NCBI RefSeq assembly: GCF_023072595.1
Contig: NZ_JALLGK010000001.1
Coordinates: 682,001-746,000 of the forward strand
Direction: 5' to 3'
Source of the DNA: Streptomyces sp. XM4193
Lineage (GTDB): Bacteria > Actinomycetota > Actinomycetes > Streptomycetales > Streptomycetaceae
DNA length: 64,000 bases
Shown here: positions 41,529 to 50,819 of the stretch, piece by piece
Layout of the letters: each line of letters opens with the position of its first letter
Numbering within the stretch: the stretch's first letter is position 1
Made by a program: the position numbers and the translations under genes
The notes under the pieces: model-generated
The model's database searches: none
What the model was told of the DNA's origin: nothing
The model's input: the letters and a program-made list of their open reading frames with translations, nothing else

Positions 41529-42199
41529 GTGTGTGCTCCTTTCCCACCCCCGCCTCCGCGTCCTCGCGGTGGGCGGGCGGTGCGATGTCACTCGCGGCGG
41601 CGGGGGCCCGTGGCCTCGTCCGCCGTCGCCCGTGCGGCGCCGGTCCGGTGCGCCGGCGTCCGGCTCTCTGTGTGTGACCGGCCCCGTGCGGGCCGACTCC
41701 GTGTGACCGGCTTGCCGGGCCGGTTCTGCGGCCGGCTCCGTGACCGGTTCTGTGCGTCCGGCGCCGGTGCGGTACGGCCGGAGCCGCCGTGCGGTCCGCG
41801 GAACTCACTGCGGCTTTCGGGCCCGCCGCTGCTCCGCGACGCGTGCCGCGGCTGCCGGCACTCACTCCATCGTGCCGGGCACCGGGCCGACCGGCATGTT
41901 CTGTATGAGGGACCGCCCGCGGCGGAGCGCCGCGAAATCCCTTGAACTGCCGGTCCTGCCCGAGCCCGCGCCGGGTTATGCATCGCAACGCCGACGGATC
42001 CACGAGCGACCGGCAACGCAGGCGGAAGCGGCCCGGCAACGCGGGCGGAAGCGGCCCGGCGGAGGTGCGGCGCGCGGATAATCGGTGTCGTGCCGCGTCG
42101 GTCGCTCGCTACCCTCGGGCCGAACCCCTCCTCCGCAGGCGTCCGCGCAGCGCACACGCCTGCGCACCCCCGCCGCCCGGAACGGAACCCCACCCGCTG
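41529..42199. other. Divergent intergenic region
   Basis: About 670 nt between the divergent PfpI-like and ABC exporter genes. The first half has repeats of tgtgaccgg (41650-41750); the second half is mixed sequence. The promoters of both transcription units should be here, but no convincing -35/-10 pair is seen. Confidence 0.5.
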
Positions 42200-44254
42200 A
42201 TGGCTGACGACCGCCCTGCCGCCTCCTGGCCCCGACCGGACCGGATCGGCAAGCGCTGGCGACCGCTGCCCGACGGGACCCCCGAGCCCGCGGTGCTGCG
42301 ACCCGCCCGCTATCTGGGGTGGCTGGTGCGTCGGCAGTGGCCGCGGGTGCTGTGGGCGGCCGTGCTCAGCAGCGCCTGGATGACCACGCTGATGCTGCCG
42401 CCCTACCTCGTCGCCCGAGGCGTCGACGACGGGCTGCGCGAGGACGACTTCGGCGCCGTCGTGCGGTGGTCGGCGGCTCTGCTGCTGAGCGGGGCGGTCA
42501 GCGCGGCGCTGGGCATCGCGCGGCACCGCACCATGACGTTCGCGCGGATGTACGCCGGCTTCCACACGGTCGAGCTGCTCACCCGCCGTGTGCTGCGGCT
42601 CGGCTCCTCCTTCGCGCGCCAGTCCAGCACCGGCGATCTGGTCACGGTCAGCGGTTCCGACGTGCAGCGCATGGGCCACGCGCTCACCCTCGCCGGGCCC
42701 GGCGTCGGCGCGGTGTTCGCCTACGGCGTCGTGACGGTGCTGCTGCTGCGCATCTCGCCCTCGCTCGCGGCGCTCGTACTGCTCGGCGTGCCCGTGATCG
42801 CGCTGTCCACCGGCTCGCTGCTGGGCCGGCTGCAACGGGCCGAGGCCGAGTACCGGGAGCAGCAGGGCGCGTTGACCGGGCGTGCGGTGGACCTCGCGGC
42901 CGGGCTGCGGGTCCTGGCGGGCATCGGCGGGCGGGAGCTGTTCGCCGAGCGCTACCGCACCGCCTCGCGCCGACTGCTCGGCGAGGGGTACCGGGTGGGG
43001 GCGGTCAACAGCTGGATCGCCGCGCTGATGATCGCGCTGCCGAGCGTCTTCCTCGCGGTGGTCACCTGGTTCGCCGCGCGCCAGGCCGTCGCGGGCGAGA
43101 TCACGCTCGGCGAACTCATCGCGGTCTACGGGTACATGGCGCTGCTCATCGTGCCGGTCTTCTTCCTCGTCGAGGGCACGGACCAGCTGGTCCGTGCGCT
43201 GGTCTCGGCCGGCCGTGTCGTACGCATCCTGCGGGCCCGACCGCCGCAGGACGAGGGCAGCGAAGCGGTGCCGCCGCGGAGCCTGCGGCCCGAGCTGCAC
43301 GATCCGCAGTCCGGGCTCACGGTGCCCCACGGCAGCTTCGTCGGCCTCGTCGCCGCCCGGCCCGCGGTGGGCGAACGGGCGACGGAGCGGCTGGGCCGGT
43401 ACGGCGACACCTCGGTGACCTGGGGAGGCGTACCGCTGACCGCGCTGCCGCTGGCCGACGTCCGCGCACAGGTGCTGGTCGCGCAGAACGAGGCGCAGCT
43501 CTTCGCCGGTTCGCTGCGCGAGACCGTCAGCCCCGGGCCGCGGTTCGACCGACGGCAGCGCGGCGCACCGGACGACCGCGCGGTGCGGGCGGCGCTCCGC
43601 GCGGCTGCCGCCGAGGACGTGGTGGAGTCCATGCCCGACGGGCTGGACTCACGGGTCGAGCCGCAGGGACGCAACCTCTCCGGCGGTCAGCGGCAGCGGC
43701 TGCGGCTCGTCCGCGCTCTGCTGGCCGACCCGGAGGTGCTTCTCCTGGTCGAGCCGACCTCGGCGGTCGACGCGCACACCGAGGCGCTGGTCGCCTCCGG
43801 GCTGCGCACCGCACGCGAGGGCCGGACCACCGTGGTCGTCACCACCTCGCCGCTGCTGCTCGACCGCACCGACCTGGTCTGCCTGCTCGACCGGGACGGC
43901 CGGCTCGCGGACACCGGCACCCACGCCGAACTGCTGGCGCGCCGCGCCGACTACCGTGCGCTGGTCCTGCGCGGCACCGCCGACGAGGACACTTCCGGCG
44001 GACGGAAGGCCCAGCCCGGCGGCGGGACCCGGGCCGGTGCGGCGCAGCCCGGCGAACGTCAACCGCCGGGCGGACGGGTGCAGTTCGGCGAACGGGGGCC
44101 GGACGAGGAACGGGGATCGGGCGGCGAACGGGGGCCGGACGAGGAACCGCGACCCTCCGGCGAGCGGCAACTCCCGGGCGAGCGCGGCCCGTTCGGCGGC
44201 AGCGACGGCAGCGGCGGCAGCGACGGCAACGAGATGGAAGGGGCGGGCAGTTGA
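42200..44254 (+). CDS. ABC exporter half-transporter with degenerate Walker A and B (subunit 1)
   Basis: A 684-residue fused permease-ATPase. Six membrane segments span about 45-330 (VLWAAVLSSAWMTTLMLPPYL, ALIVLLGVP-type helices, IALPSVFLAVVTWFA, AVYGYMALLIVPVFFLVEGT). The ATPase domain (about 365-590) has lost Walker A (VAARPAVGERATERL instead of GxxGxGKST) and the Walker B Asp (LLLVEPTSAVD) but keeps an intact signature LSGGQRQRLRLVRALL. The last 75 residues are a low-complexity Gly/Glu/Arg tail of GERGPDEE repeats. ATG 42200. Its stop overlaps the TTG of subunit 2, with which it should form a heterodimer. The substrate is unknown. Confidence 0.9.
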   Translation: MADDRPAASWPRPDRIGKRWRPLPDGTPEPAVLRPARYLGWLVRRQWPRVLWAAVLSSAWMTTLMLPPYLVARGVDDGLREDDFGAVVRWSAALLLSGAVSAALGIARHRTMTFARMYAGFHTVELLTRRVLRLGSSFARQSSTGDLVTVSGSDVQRMGHALTLAGPGVGAVFAYGVVTVLLLRISPSLAALVLLGVPVIALSTGSLLGRLQRAEAEYREQQGALTGRAVDLAAGLRVLAGIGGRELFAERYRTASRRLLGEGYRVGAVNSWIAALMIALPSVFLAVVTWFAARQAVAGEITLGELIAVYGYMALLIVPVFFLVEGTDQLVRALVSAGRVVRILRARPPQDEGSEAVPPRSLRPELHDPQSGLTVPHGSFVGLVAARPAVGERATERLGRYGDTSVTWGGVPLTALPLADVRAQVLVAQNEAQLFAGSLRETVSPGPRFDRRQRGAPDDRAVRAALRAAAAEDVVESMPDGLDSRVEPQGRNLSGGQRQRLRLVRALLADPEVLLLVEPTSAVDAHTEALVASGLRTAREGRTTVVVTTSPLLLDRTDLVCLLDRDGRLADTGTHAELLARRADYRALVLRGTADEDTSGGRKAQPGGGTRAGAAQPGERQPPGGRVQFGERGPDEERGSGGERGPDEEPRPSGERQLPGERGPFGGSDGSGGSDGNEMEGAGS

Positions 44255-46143
44255 GTTCTCCGACCAGAAACCGGCTGGACCGGCTGCCGGTCGCCGACCG
44301 CGCGGCAGTGCGCGCCGCACTGCGCGCGCTGGTGCGCGGCGACCGCCGCGCCGTCGCCGCCGTACTCGTGTTCAACGCGCTCGCGGCCGGAGCCGGGCTG
44401 GCGCTGCCCATGCTGCTCGGCACGCTGATCGACACCGTCGACTCCGGCGGCGGCACCACCACCGTGGACCGGCTGGCGCTGGCGCTGCTCGGCTGCGCGC
44501 TCGCCCAACTCCTGCTCACCCGCTGGGCGTTCCGCTCCGGCTACCGGTTCGGCGAGCGCACCGTCGCCCGGCTGCGCGAGGAGTTCGTCGACCGCACTCT
44601 GCGGCTGCCGGCGCCCGTGGTCGAGCGCGCGGGCACCGGCGACCTGACCACCCGCAGCACCACCGACGTGGCCCAGGTCGGCCAGACGCTGCGGGACGCG
44701 CTGCCCGAGGTCTTCCTCGCCGTGACCGAGGTGACCGTCCTGTTCGTACTGCTCTTCTTCCTGCACCCGCTGCTGGGGCTCTGCGGAGCACTCGGCCTGC
44801 CGCTGGTCGTCGCGGTCACCCGCTGGTACCTGCGCCGCGCCCGGGCCGCCTACCTCGCCGAGGGCGCGGCCAACTCCGAGGTCGCCGAGAGCCTGGCGGC
44901 CACCGCGGAGGGCGCCCGTACGGCCGAGGCGCTGGACCTGGGCGCCCGGCGCCGGCAGGACAGCGACGACTGTGTGCGGGAGGCGTACCGGGCGCGCACC
45001 CACACGCTCAATCTGCGCTCCGTCTTCTTCCCGGTCGCCGACCTCGCGCACGCCGTGCCGATGGCGGCGATGCTGCTGGTCGGCGGCGCACTGGTGCTGG
45101 ACGGCTGGACGAGCCTCGGCGCGGTCGTCGCCGCCTGCCTGTACGCGGTGCGCGTGGTCGAACCGCTCGACACGATCCTGATGCAGCTGGAGTCGATGCA
45201 GAGCGGCTCGGCCTCGCTGGCGCGCATCAAGGGCGTCGAGCAACTCCCGGACGGGGGAGGGGAGTCGGGCGCCAACGCGGCGGAGAGCGGGCGGTCGCGG
45301 CTGCCGGACTCGGATCTGCTGGAGGTCCGCGGACTGCGGTTCGCCTACCACCCGGGGCGCGAGGTGCTGCGCGGGGTGGAGCTGACCGTGCGGCCGGGCG
45401 AACGGCTCGCCGTCGTCGGCCCCTCCGGCTCCGGCAAGTCCACCCTGGCGCGGCTGCTGGCCGGACTCGCCGAACCGGAGGCGGGCTCGGTGACGATCGG
45501 CGGCGTACCGGTGACGGAGCTGGAACCGGCCGAACGGCGGCGGCGCATCGTCCTGGTCACCCAGGAGTACCACGTCTTCCGGGAGACCCTGCGCTTCAAC
45601 CTCGCGCTCGCCGCTCCCGACGCGGACGACACGGCGCTGCTGAGGGCGCTGCGCGCGGTGGACGCGGGCTGGGCCGAGGAGCTCGCGGACGGCCTGGACA
45701 CCGCGCTCGGCCCCGGCGGGATGCTGCCCGACGCGGCGCAGGCGCAGCAACTCGCCCTGGCCCGCGTGGTGTTGGCCGATCCGCACACCGTCATCCTGGA
45801 CGAGGCGACGGCCATGCTGGACCCGACCACCGCCCGTCAGACCGAGCGTTCCTTCGCGGCGGTGCTGACCGGCCGTACCGTCATCGCGATCGCGCACCGC
45901 CTCCAGACCGCGCACGACGCGGACCGGGTGGCGGTGATGGAGGCGGGCGAGGTCGTCGAACTGGGCGCTCACCGGGCGCTGTTGGCCGCCGAAGGCAAGT
46001 ACGCCTCGCTCTGGCGCTCCTGGCACGGCACCGGGACGGGCGCGGGCGACGGCGCCGGGACGGGCGACGGCGCCGGGACGGGCGACGGCGCGATCACCGG
46101 TGCACCGGGACGTTCCGGGGCGGACGCCCGGCCGCGGGGCTGA
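44251..46143 (+). CDS. ABC exporter half-transporter with degenerate signature motif (subunit 2)
   Basis: A 630-residue partner of the 42200 product. Six membrane segments lie in about 35-310 (VLVFNALAAGAGLALPMLLG, VFLAVTEVTVLFVLLFFLHP). The ATPase has an intact Walker A GPSGSGKST, Q-loop LVTQEYHVFRETL, Walker B VILDEATAMLD and H-loop IAIAHRL. The signature LSGGQ is LPDAAQAQQLALARV. Because subunit 1 has the opposite defects, the dimer has one working ATP site (subunit 2 Walker motifs with subunit 1 signature) and one dead one. TTG 44251 follows GGAAGGGG and overlaps the subunit-1 stop. The C-terminus carries GTGDGA repeats from an 18-bp tandem repeat (about 46035-46092). Confidence 0.92.
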   Translation: MSSPTRNRLDRLPVADRAAVRAALRALVRGDRRAVAAVLVFNALAAGAGLALPMLLGTLIDTVDSGGGTTTVDRLALALLGCALAQLLLTRWAFRSGYRFGERTVARLREEFVDRTLRLPAPVVERAGTGDLTTRSTTDVAQVGQTLRDALPEVFLAVTEVTVLFVLLFFLHPLLGLCGALGLPLVVAVTRWYLRRARAAYLAEGAANSEVAESLAATAEGARTAEALDLGARRRQDSDDCVREAYRARTHTLNLRSVFFPVADLAHAVPMAAMLLVGGALVLDGWTSLGAVVAACLYAVRVVEPLDTILMQLESMQSGSASLARIKGVEQLPDGGGESGANAAESGRSRLPDSDLLEVRGLRFAYHPGREVLRGVELTVRPGERLAVVGPSGSGKSTLARLLAGLAEPEAGSVTIGGVPVTELEPAERRRRIVLVTQEYHVFRETLRFNLALAAPDADDTALLRALRAVDAGWAEELADGLDTALGPGGMLPDAAQAQQLALARVVLADPHTVILDEATAMLDPTTARQTERSFAAVLTGRTVIAIAHRLQTAHDADRVAVMEAGEVVELGAHRALLAAEGKYASLWRSWHGTGTGAGDGAGTGDGAGTGDGAITGAPGRSGADARPRG

Positions 46144-46171
46144 GCTTCGCGCGTCCCGGCCGGAGCGGCGG

Positions 46172-46939
46172 CTACCGCGCCGCTGGACCGGCCCCGGCCG
46201 ATGTCCCGGCCCCGGCCGCTGTCCCGGCCTCGACGTCGGCCTCGACGTCGGCCTCGAGTCCGGCCGCGCGGGTCGTCGAGAGACGGCCGTCGCGCACCTC
46301 CACCACCTCGTCCGCATCGGCGAGTTGGGACCGGTCGTGGGTGACGAGCACCGTCGCCGTACCGCGCTCGCGGGTGAGCCGGGTCAGCAGTGCGACGACC
46401 GCCGCGCCGCGTTCGTGGTCCAGCGCGCTGGTCGGCTCGTCGACCAGCAGCACGTCCGGCGCGTTCATCAACGCCCGGGCGATGTTGACCCGTTGACGCT
46501 GACCGCCGGACAACTGGTGCGGTCTGCGGTCCGCCTGCGCGGTGAGGCCCACCGCCTCCAGCAGCTCCGACGCGCGCTCCCGCACCCCGCGTCCGGTGCC
46601 GCCGTTCAGGTGCGCCATCACCCGCAACTGCTCGTCGACGGTCAACGCCGGCAGCAGATTGGGCTGTTGGAAGACGATGCCGATGCGTGTGCGGCGCAGC
46701 TCGGCGAGCGCACGGCGGCTCCACCCGGTGGTGTCCGCGCCCGCGACCCGCACCCGTCCGCTGTCCGGGGCGACGAGGGTCGCGGCGACGGCCAGCAGAC
46801 TGGACTTCCCCGATCCGGACGGTCCCACGACCGCGGTGATCCGCCCCGCCGGGACGCGCAGGTCCACCGAGTCCAGCGCGGTCAGCTGGCCCGCGCCGTC
46901 CGGGTAGGTCAGCGTGACGTCGTTCAGTTCCAGGCTCAT
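46172..46939 (-). CDS. ABC transporter ATP-binding protein (MacB/LolD-like)
   Basis: A 255-residue ATPase for an FtsX-type permease. It has Walker A GPSGSGKSSLLAV, Q-loop FQQPNLLPALTVDEQLRVM, signature LSGGQRQRVNIARALMN, Walker B LLVDEPTSALD and H-loop LVTHDRS. The C-terminal 25 residues are repetitive (LEADVEADVEAGTAAGAGTS). ATG 46939 overlaps the stop of the upstream permease gene by 4 nt. Such type VII transporters extract lipids, peptides or antibiotics from the membrane, or couple to signalling. The adjacent divergent two-component system is the likely regulator. Confidence 0.93.
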   Translation of the reverse strand: MSLELNDVTLTYPDGAGQLTALDSVDLRVPAGRITAVVGPSGSGKSSLLAVAATLVAPDSGRVRVAGADTTGWSRRALAELRRTRIGIVFQQPNLLPALTVDEQLRVMAHLNGGTGRGVRERASELLEAVGLTAQADRRPHQLSGGQRQRVNIARALMNAPDVLLVDEPTSALDHERGAAVVALLTRLTRERGTATVLVTHDRSQLADADEVVEVRDGRLSTTRAAGLEADVEADVEAGTAAGAGTSAGAGPAAR

Positions 46940-48033
46940 CGGGCGCTCCCCAGAGCGATCAGCGGGTCCACGGAGACGACGCGGCGGATCGCCAACGCCG
47001 CACCCAGCAGCCCCAGTACGGTCATCACGGTCGAGGGCACCAGGACGGTCGCCGGGTCGAGGACGAACGGAACGCTGCCCTCCACCGCCGCGCCGGCCAG
47101 CGCCGCCAGCCCGGTGCCCAGGCCCACGCCGCCCACCAGCAGCAGCGCCGCCTGTCCGAGCGCGTCGCGCAGCACGTACGCGGTGGACGCCCCGAGCGCC
47201 TTCAGCACAGCCACGTCCGCGCTGCGCTGGATGGTCCAGACGGTGAAGAACGCGCCGATGACCAGCGCGGAGATGGCGAAGAGGAAGCCGCGCATCAGCT
47301 GGAGCGAACTGTTCTCCGCCCGGTAGGAGCCGATCGCCTCCAGGGAGTCCTCCAGCGGCACCGTGCGGGTGCCCACCCGCCGGTCTGCGTCCCGTACGGC
47401 GGCGTCGTCCCCGCCGCGCAGCGCCACCACACCGGCGTGCGCCTCCCGCGACGCGCCGTCGCCCGCGGCGGGCGGACCGCCCAGGCTCTGCCACACCGGC
47501 AGCGGGGTCCACACCACCGGGGTGTGGCTGTACATCGCGTCCCCCTCCACCGCGCCGACGCGCAGCTCGCGCTCGCCCAGCGAGAAGGTGTCCCCCTCCC
47601 GCAGCCCGCCCAGCTCCTCGGCGGCGCGGACGGAGAGGACCGCGTGCCCCTCGTCCAGCCGTCCCGGGGGAGCGAGCGAGGAGCCCTCGTTCACCCCGAA
47701 GGCCGCCAGCGAACGGGCCGTATCGCCGGACCGCGCCCTGGTCATCGCCACCCCGAGCGGCTCCGCACTCTCCACGCCGGCGACCTCCGCCCAGGAGCGC
47801 CACGTGCTTTCGGGAACCGTCGAGTCGGTGAAGGAGAGGTTTTCGCCGTCGGCGGGGGCCGCGAAACTGATCCGGTCCGCGGACAGCCCGGTGACGGCGG
47901 AGGTGTTCTCCCGCCCGAGGCCGGCGGTCAGCCCGGACAGCAGCCCGACCAGCAGCGCGATCAGCACGATGACGCTGCCCATGAGCGCGAAGCGCCCCCT
48001 GGCGTGCAGCAGGTCCCTCCTGGCGACGAACAC
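46936..48033 (-). CDS. FtsX-type ABC transporter permease
   Basis: A 365-residue permease with the MacB/FtsX plan. TM1 is near the N-terminus (LMGSVIVLIALLVGLLSGLT), an extracellular domain spans about 45-240, and three C-terminal helices follow (GFLFAISALVIGAFFTVWTI, AALLLVGGVGLGTGLAALAG, VLVPSTVMTVLGLLGAALAI). The segment QRSADVAVLKALGASTAYV is a strong FtsX-family mark. GTG 48033 is chosen because AAGGAGG lies just upstream; a longer frame from 48102 lacks such a site. It is coupled to the ATPase and divergent from the histidine kinase. Confidence 0.9.
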   Translation of the reverse strand: MFVARRDLLHARGRFALMGSVIVLIALLVGLLSGLTAGLGRENTSAVTGLSADRISFAAPADGENLSFTDSTVPESTWRSWAEVAGVESAEPLGVAMTRARSGDTARSLAAFGVNEGSSLAPPGRLDEGHAVLSVRAAEELGGLREGDTFSLGERELRVGAVEGDAMYSHTPVVWTPLPVWQSLGGPPAAGDGASREAHAGVVALRGGDDAAVRDADRRVGTRTVPLEDSLEAIGSYRAENSSLQLMRGFLFAISALVIGAFFTVWTIQRSADVAVLKALGASTAYVLRDALGQAALLLVGGVGLGTGLAALAGAAVEGSVPFVLDPATVLVPSTVMTVLGLLGAALAIRRVVSVDPLIALGSAR

Positions 48034-48245
48034 GTCTCCTCCTTCCCCGGCGCACCGGATGTCGACGTGCCCACCCTCGGCCTCCCGGGCCCTCCCGGGC
48101 ATCGGGCGGCGGTACGGTCCCGGGGCGCGCGAAGGTGCAGGGCGCCGGGGCCGAAAGGCGCAGCTCGGCCGACCGGAGGGACCACGAGCCGTTACACCTT
48201 TCGATCGATGCGCGGCCCGGGACCCCGCTCTACGCTGGACGTTCC

Positions 48246-49703
48246 GTGAACGCTCAGCACCCCACCCCAGCCCCCGCCGCGGCCCCCGGGCCGGCGCGCC
48301 GCGCGCCCGTACCGCGAGCGCTGCGCGGCTGCCTGCATCTGCTGGTCGCGCTGCTCCTGGCCCTCACCGCCGCACGGGCGCTCACCGACACCTCGTCGAC
48401 CCGGGCGGACCCCTGGCTGGTGGTGCTGGCGGCGGTCACGACCGGCGGGCTCTACGCACTCGGTCCGCTCGCGGGGCGCCGCGGCGGTTCGCGGGCCGCG
48501 GTCCTGTGGTGGCCCGCGGCGGTGACGGCCGCCTGGCTCGTGCTGCTGGCCTTCGCCCAGGACGGCGTGTGGCTGGCCTTTCCGCTGTTCTTCCTCCAAC
48601 TGCATCTGCTCGCGCCGAGGTTCGCCCTGCCGGCCGTCGCCGCGACCACGGCCGCCGCCGTCGCCGGATTCGGCTGGCACACCCACACCCTGAGCGTGGG
48701 AACGGTCGTGGGCCCGGTGCTCGGCGCGGCCGTCGCCGTCGCCTTCGTGTTCGGCTACCGGGCGCTGCACCGCGAGAGCGAGCAACGGCAGCGTCTGATC
48801 GAGGAACTCACCGCCACCCGCGGGGAGTTGGCGGCGGCGGAACGGGCCGCGGGTGTGGCCGCCGAGCGCGAGCGGCTGGCCCGGGAGATCCACGACACGC
48901 TCGCCCAGGGCCTGTCCAGCATCCAGCTGTTGCTGCGGGCCGCCGAGCGCGCGCTGCCCGCCGACCCCGGTGCCGCCGCGGGCCACGTACAGCACGCCCG
49001 CGTCACCGCGGTGCAGAACCTCACCGAGGCCCGCCGCTTCGTGCACGAGCTGAGCCCGCCCGATCTGGAGGGCAGCTCGCTGACCGCCGCGCTGGAGCGG
49101 CTGTGCGCACGCGCCGACGCCACCGGCGAGCCGGCCGTGGGCTTCTCCACCTCGGGCACGCCGCTGCCGCTGGCCACCGCGTCGGAGGCGGCCGTGCTGC
49201 GCATCGCCCAGTCCGCGCTCGGCAACGCGCTGCGGCACGCAAAGGCGCGGCAGGTGCGGATGACGCTCAGCTGGATGCCCGACCCGGACCGCCCCGAGGT
49301 GGTGCTCGACGTGGTGGACGACGGCCGCGGCTTCCGTCCCGACGCACTGCCCCGGCCCGGCACCTCGCCGGACGGCGGCGGGTTCGGCCTCGCGGCGATG
49401 CGTGCCAGGGCACGGGCGTCCGGCGGCGAGCTGGTGGTCGAGTCCGCTCCCGGAGCCGGCACGGCCGTCGCCGCAACCCTGCCCGCCCTCGCCCCCCGAC
49501 CCGCGACGCCGGAGGAGCCGGCACGGGAGAGGCCGACGTCGGCCGCGCCGGCTCCGGACGCACCTCAGGGCCCGGCGTCCGAGGGCCGGGAGTTCGCCGG
49601 ACAGCAGGGGGCGCACCGGGCGGAACGGGGACAGCGGCGCCGCGCGGAACGGGTGCGACGTGAGCGGCGGGAGCCGCAGGAGGGGGAGGCCTCGGATGGA
49701 TGA
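48246..49703 (+). CDS. NarL-type sensor histidine kinase
   Basis: A 485-residue kinase of the HisKA_3 group. Five or six membrane helices cover about 25-170 (LHLLVALLLALTAARAL, WLVVLAAVTTGGLYALGPLA, VVGPVLGAAVAVAFVFGY) with little extracellular sequence, suggesting membrane-state sensing. The phosphoacceptor is in ERLAREIHDTLAQGLSSIQL. The ATPase domain has ALGNALRHAKARQV, VVDDGRGF and GGFGLAAMRARARASGG. The last 70 residues are a charged tail (REPQEGEASDG end). GTG 48246 gives the usual short N-terminus; the ribosome site is weak. It overlaps the response-regulator gene by 8 nt and is divergent from the ABC permease. Confidence 0.92.
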   Translation: MNAQHPTPAPAAAPGPARRAPVPRALRGCLHLLVALLLALTAARALTDTSSTRADPWLVVLAAVTTGGLYALGPLAGRRGGSRAAVLWWPAAVTAAWLVLLAFAQDGVWLAFPLFFLQLHLLAPRFALPAVAATTAAAVAGFGWHTHTLSVGTVVGPVLGAAVAVAFVFGYRALHRESEQRQRLIEELTATRGELAAAERAAGVAAERERLAREIHDTLAQGLSSIQLLLRAAERALPADPGAAAGHVQHARVTAVQNLTEARRFVHELSPPDLEGSSLTAALERLCARADATGEPAVGFSTSGTPLPLATASEAAVLRIAQSALGNALRHAKARQVRMTLSWMPDPDRPEVVLDVVDDGRGFRPDALPRPGTSPDGGGFGLAAMRARARASGGELVVESAPGAGTAVAATLPALAPRPATPEEPARERPTSAAPAPDAPQGPASEGREFAGQQGAHRAERGQRRRAERVRRERREPQEGEASDG

Positions 49704-50364
49704 GCGGACGACCGGCCGTGCGGCGGGGGCCGAGGCGCCGCCCGTACGGCTGCTGCTGGCCGACGACCACCCGGTCGTACGGGCCGGGCTGCGGGCGGTG
49801 CTGGAGACGGAGCCGGACTTCCGGGTGGTCGCGGAGGCGCCCTCCGCCGAGGAGGCCGTACGGCTGGCCGGCGAGCTGGTGCCCGATGTCGTGCTGATGG
49901 ACCTGCAGTTCGGCGATCGGATGCTCGGCCCGGAGGCCACCGAACGGATCGTCTCGGTGCCCGGCGGCCCGCGCGTACTGGTGCTCACCACGTACGACAC
50001 GGACGCCGACATCCTGAACGCGATCGAGGCCGGCGCGACCGGCTACCTCCTCAAGGACGCCCCGCCCGAGGAGCTGGCGGCGGCGGTGCGCTCGGCGGCT
50101 GCGGGCCGCACCGCGCTGGCGCCCGCGGTGGCCTCCCGGCTGGTCGGCCGGATGAGGCAGCGGGAAGCCGCGCTGTCCCGGCGGGAGACCGAGGTGCTGA
50201 GCCTGGTCGCCGAGGGGCTGTCCAACGAGCAGATCAGCAAACGCCTCTTTCTCAGCCAGGCGACCGTGAAGTCGCATCTGGCACATATCTACACCAAGTT
50301 GGGTGTGGACTCGCGCACCTCCGCGGTCGCCGCCGCGACCTCACAGGGCATCATCCGCCGCTGA
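49696..50364 (+). CDS. NarL/FixJ-family response regulator
   Basis: A 222-residue regulator. The receiver domain carries LLLADDHPVV (acidic pair), the phosphorylation site VVLMDLQFG (Asp), LVLTTYDTDADI (Thr) and GYLLKDAPPEEL (Lys). The LuxR-type HTH is at 160-215 (LSRRETEVLSLVAEGLSN, LFLSQATVKSHLAHIYTKLG). ATG 49696 follows AGGGGGAGG. It is phosphorylated by the overlapping kinase gene's product, and the divergent ABC operon is the natural target. Confidence 0.95.
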   Translation: MDERTTGRAAGAEAPPVRLLLADDHPVVRAGLRAVLETEPDFRVVAEAPSAEEAVRLAGELVPDVVLMDLQFGDRMLGPEATERIVSVPGGPRVLVLTTYDTDADILNAIEAGATGYLLKDAPPEELAAAVRSAAAGRTALAPAVASRLVGRMRQREAALSRRETEVLSLVAEGLSNEQISKRLFLSQATVKSHLAHIYTKLGVDSRTSAVAAATSQGIIRR

Positions 50365-50631
50365 AAGCAGGGGAGTTGGGCGTTTCGGCGCCGCCAGTCG
50401 TCACTTTCCGTAGCGGTCGATCCGGTCGTGCGTCACGGCTTGATCAAGATCAACGCATGTACCAACAAACTTTTACTCAGTCAAATGCCCGAATGCTCCC
50501 GGTCGCATATCTAAAGTCCGGCACCAGTACGGGTGTTGTTCCCGGCAGGGCTTGGAATCCGCGGCCCGGAGCTATTAACGTTCGATAACGCAGCGCGGTC
50601 ACCACTGCCGTCACCCAGGCGGCGCCGTGCG
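50365..50631. other. Promoter region of the M23 peptidase transcript
   Basis: About 270 nt, AT-richer than average around 50445-50520 and 50570-50590 (gctattaacgttcgataacg). It should hold the promoter that drives the riboswitch leader. No gene is seen. Confidence 0.4.
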
Positions 50632-50803
50632 CCTTGGCCGAATCCCGGCCGTGTGTCACACCGTCACAAGCACCACCGACACACACAAGGGAACCGGGGA
50701 ACCACCTACTTGGGGTGAATCGGGCAGCTTCCAGGCGGAAGCCGCCCGTAGGAGACCTTCCTGCTCCGAACCCGTCAGCTAACCCGGTAGGCGAGAAGGA
50801 AGG
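50632..50803 (+). ncRNA. ydaO/yuaA-type cyclic di-AMP riboswitch
   Basis: The leader of the M23 peptidase gene contains the conserved blocks GGCCGAATCCCGGCC, GGGGAACCA, TTGGGGTGAATC, GAAGCCGCCCGTAGGAG and CCGAACCCGTCAGCTAACC followed by CGGTAGGCG in the right order. This is the hallmark layout of ydaO riboswitches, which bind c-di-AMP and usually switch off cell-wall hydrolase genes in actinobacteria. It ends just before the ribosome site. Confidence 0.92.
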
Positions 50804-50819
50804 AAAGGAGAGCGCCCAA

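Noticed and set aside
44059..46317. Minus-strand frame opposite the second ABC exporter gene
   Set aside because: Shadow; the + strand has intact ABC motifs throughout.
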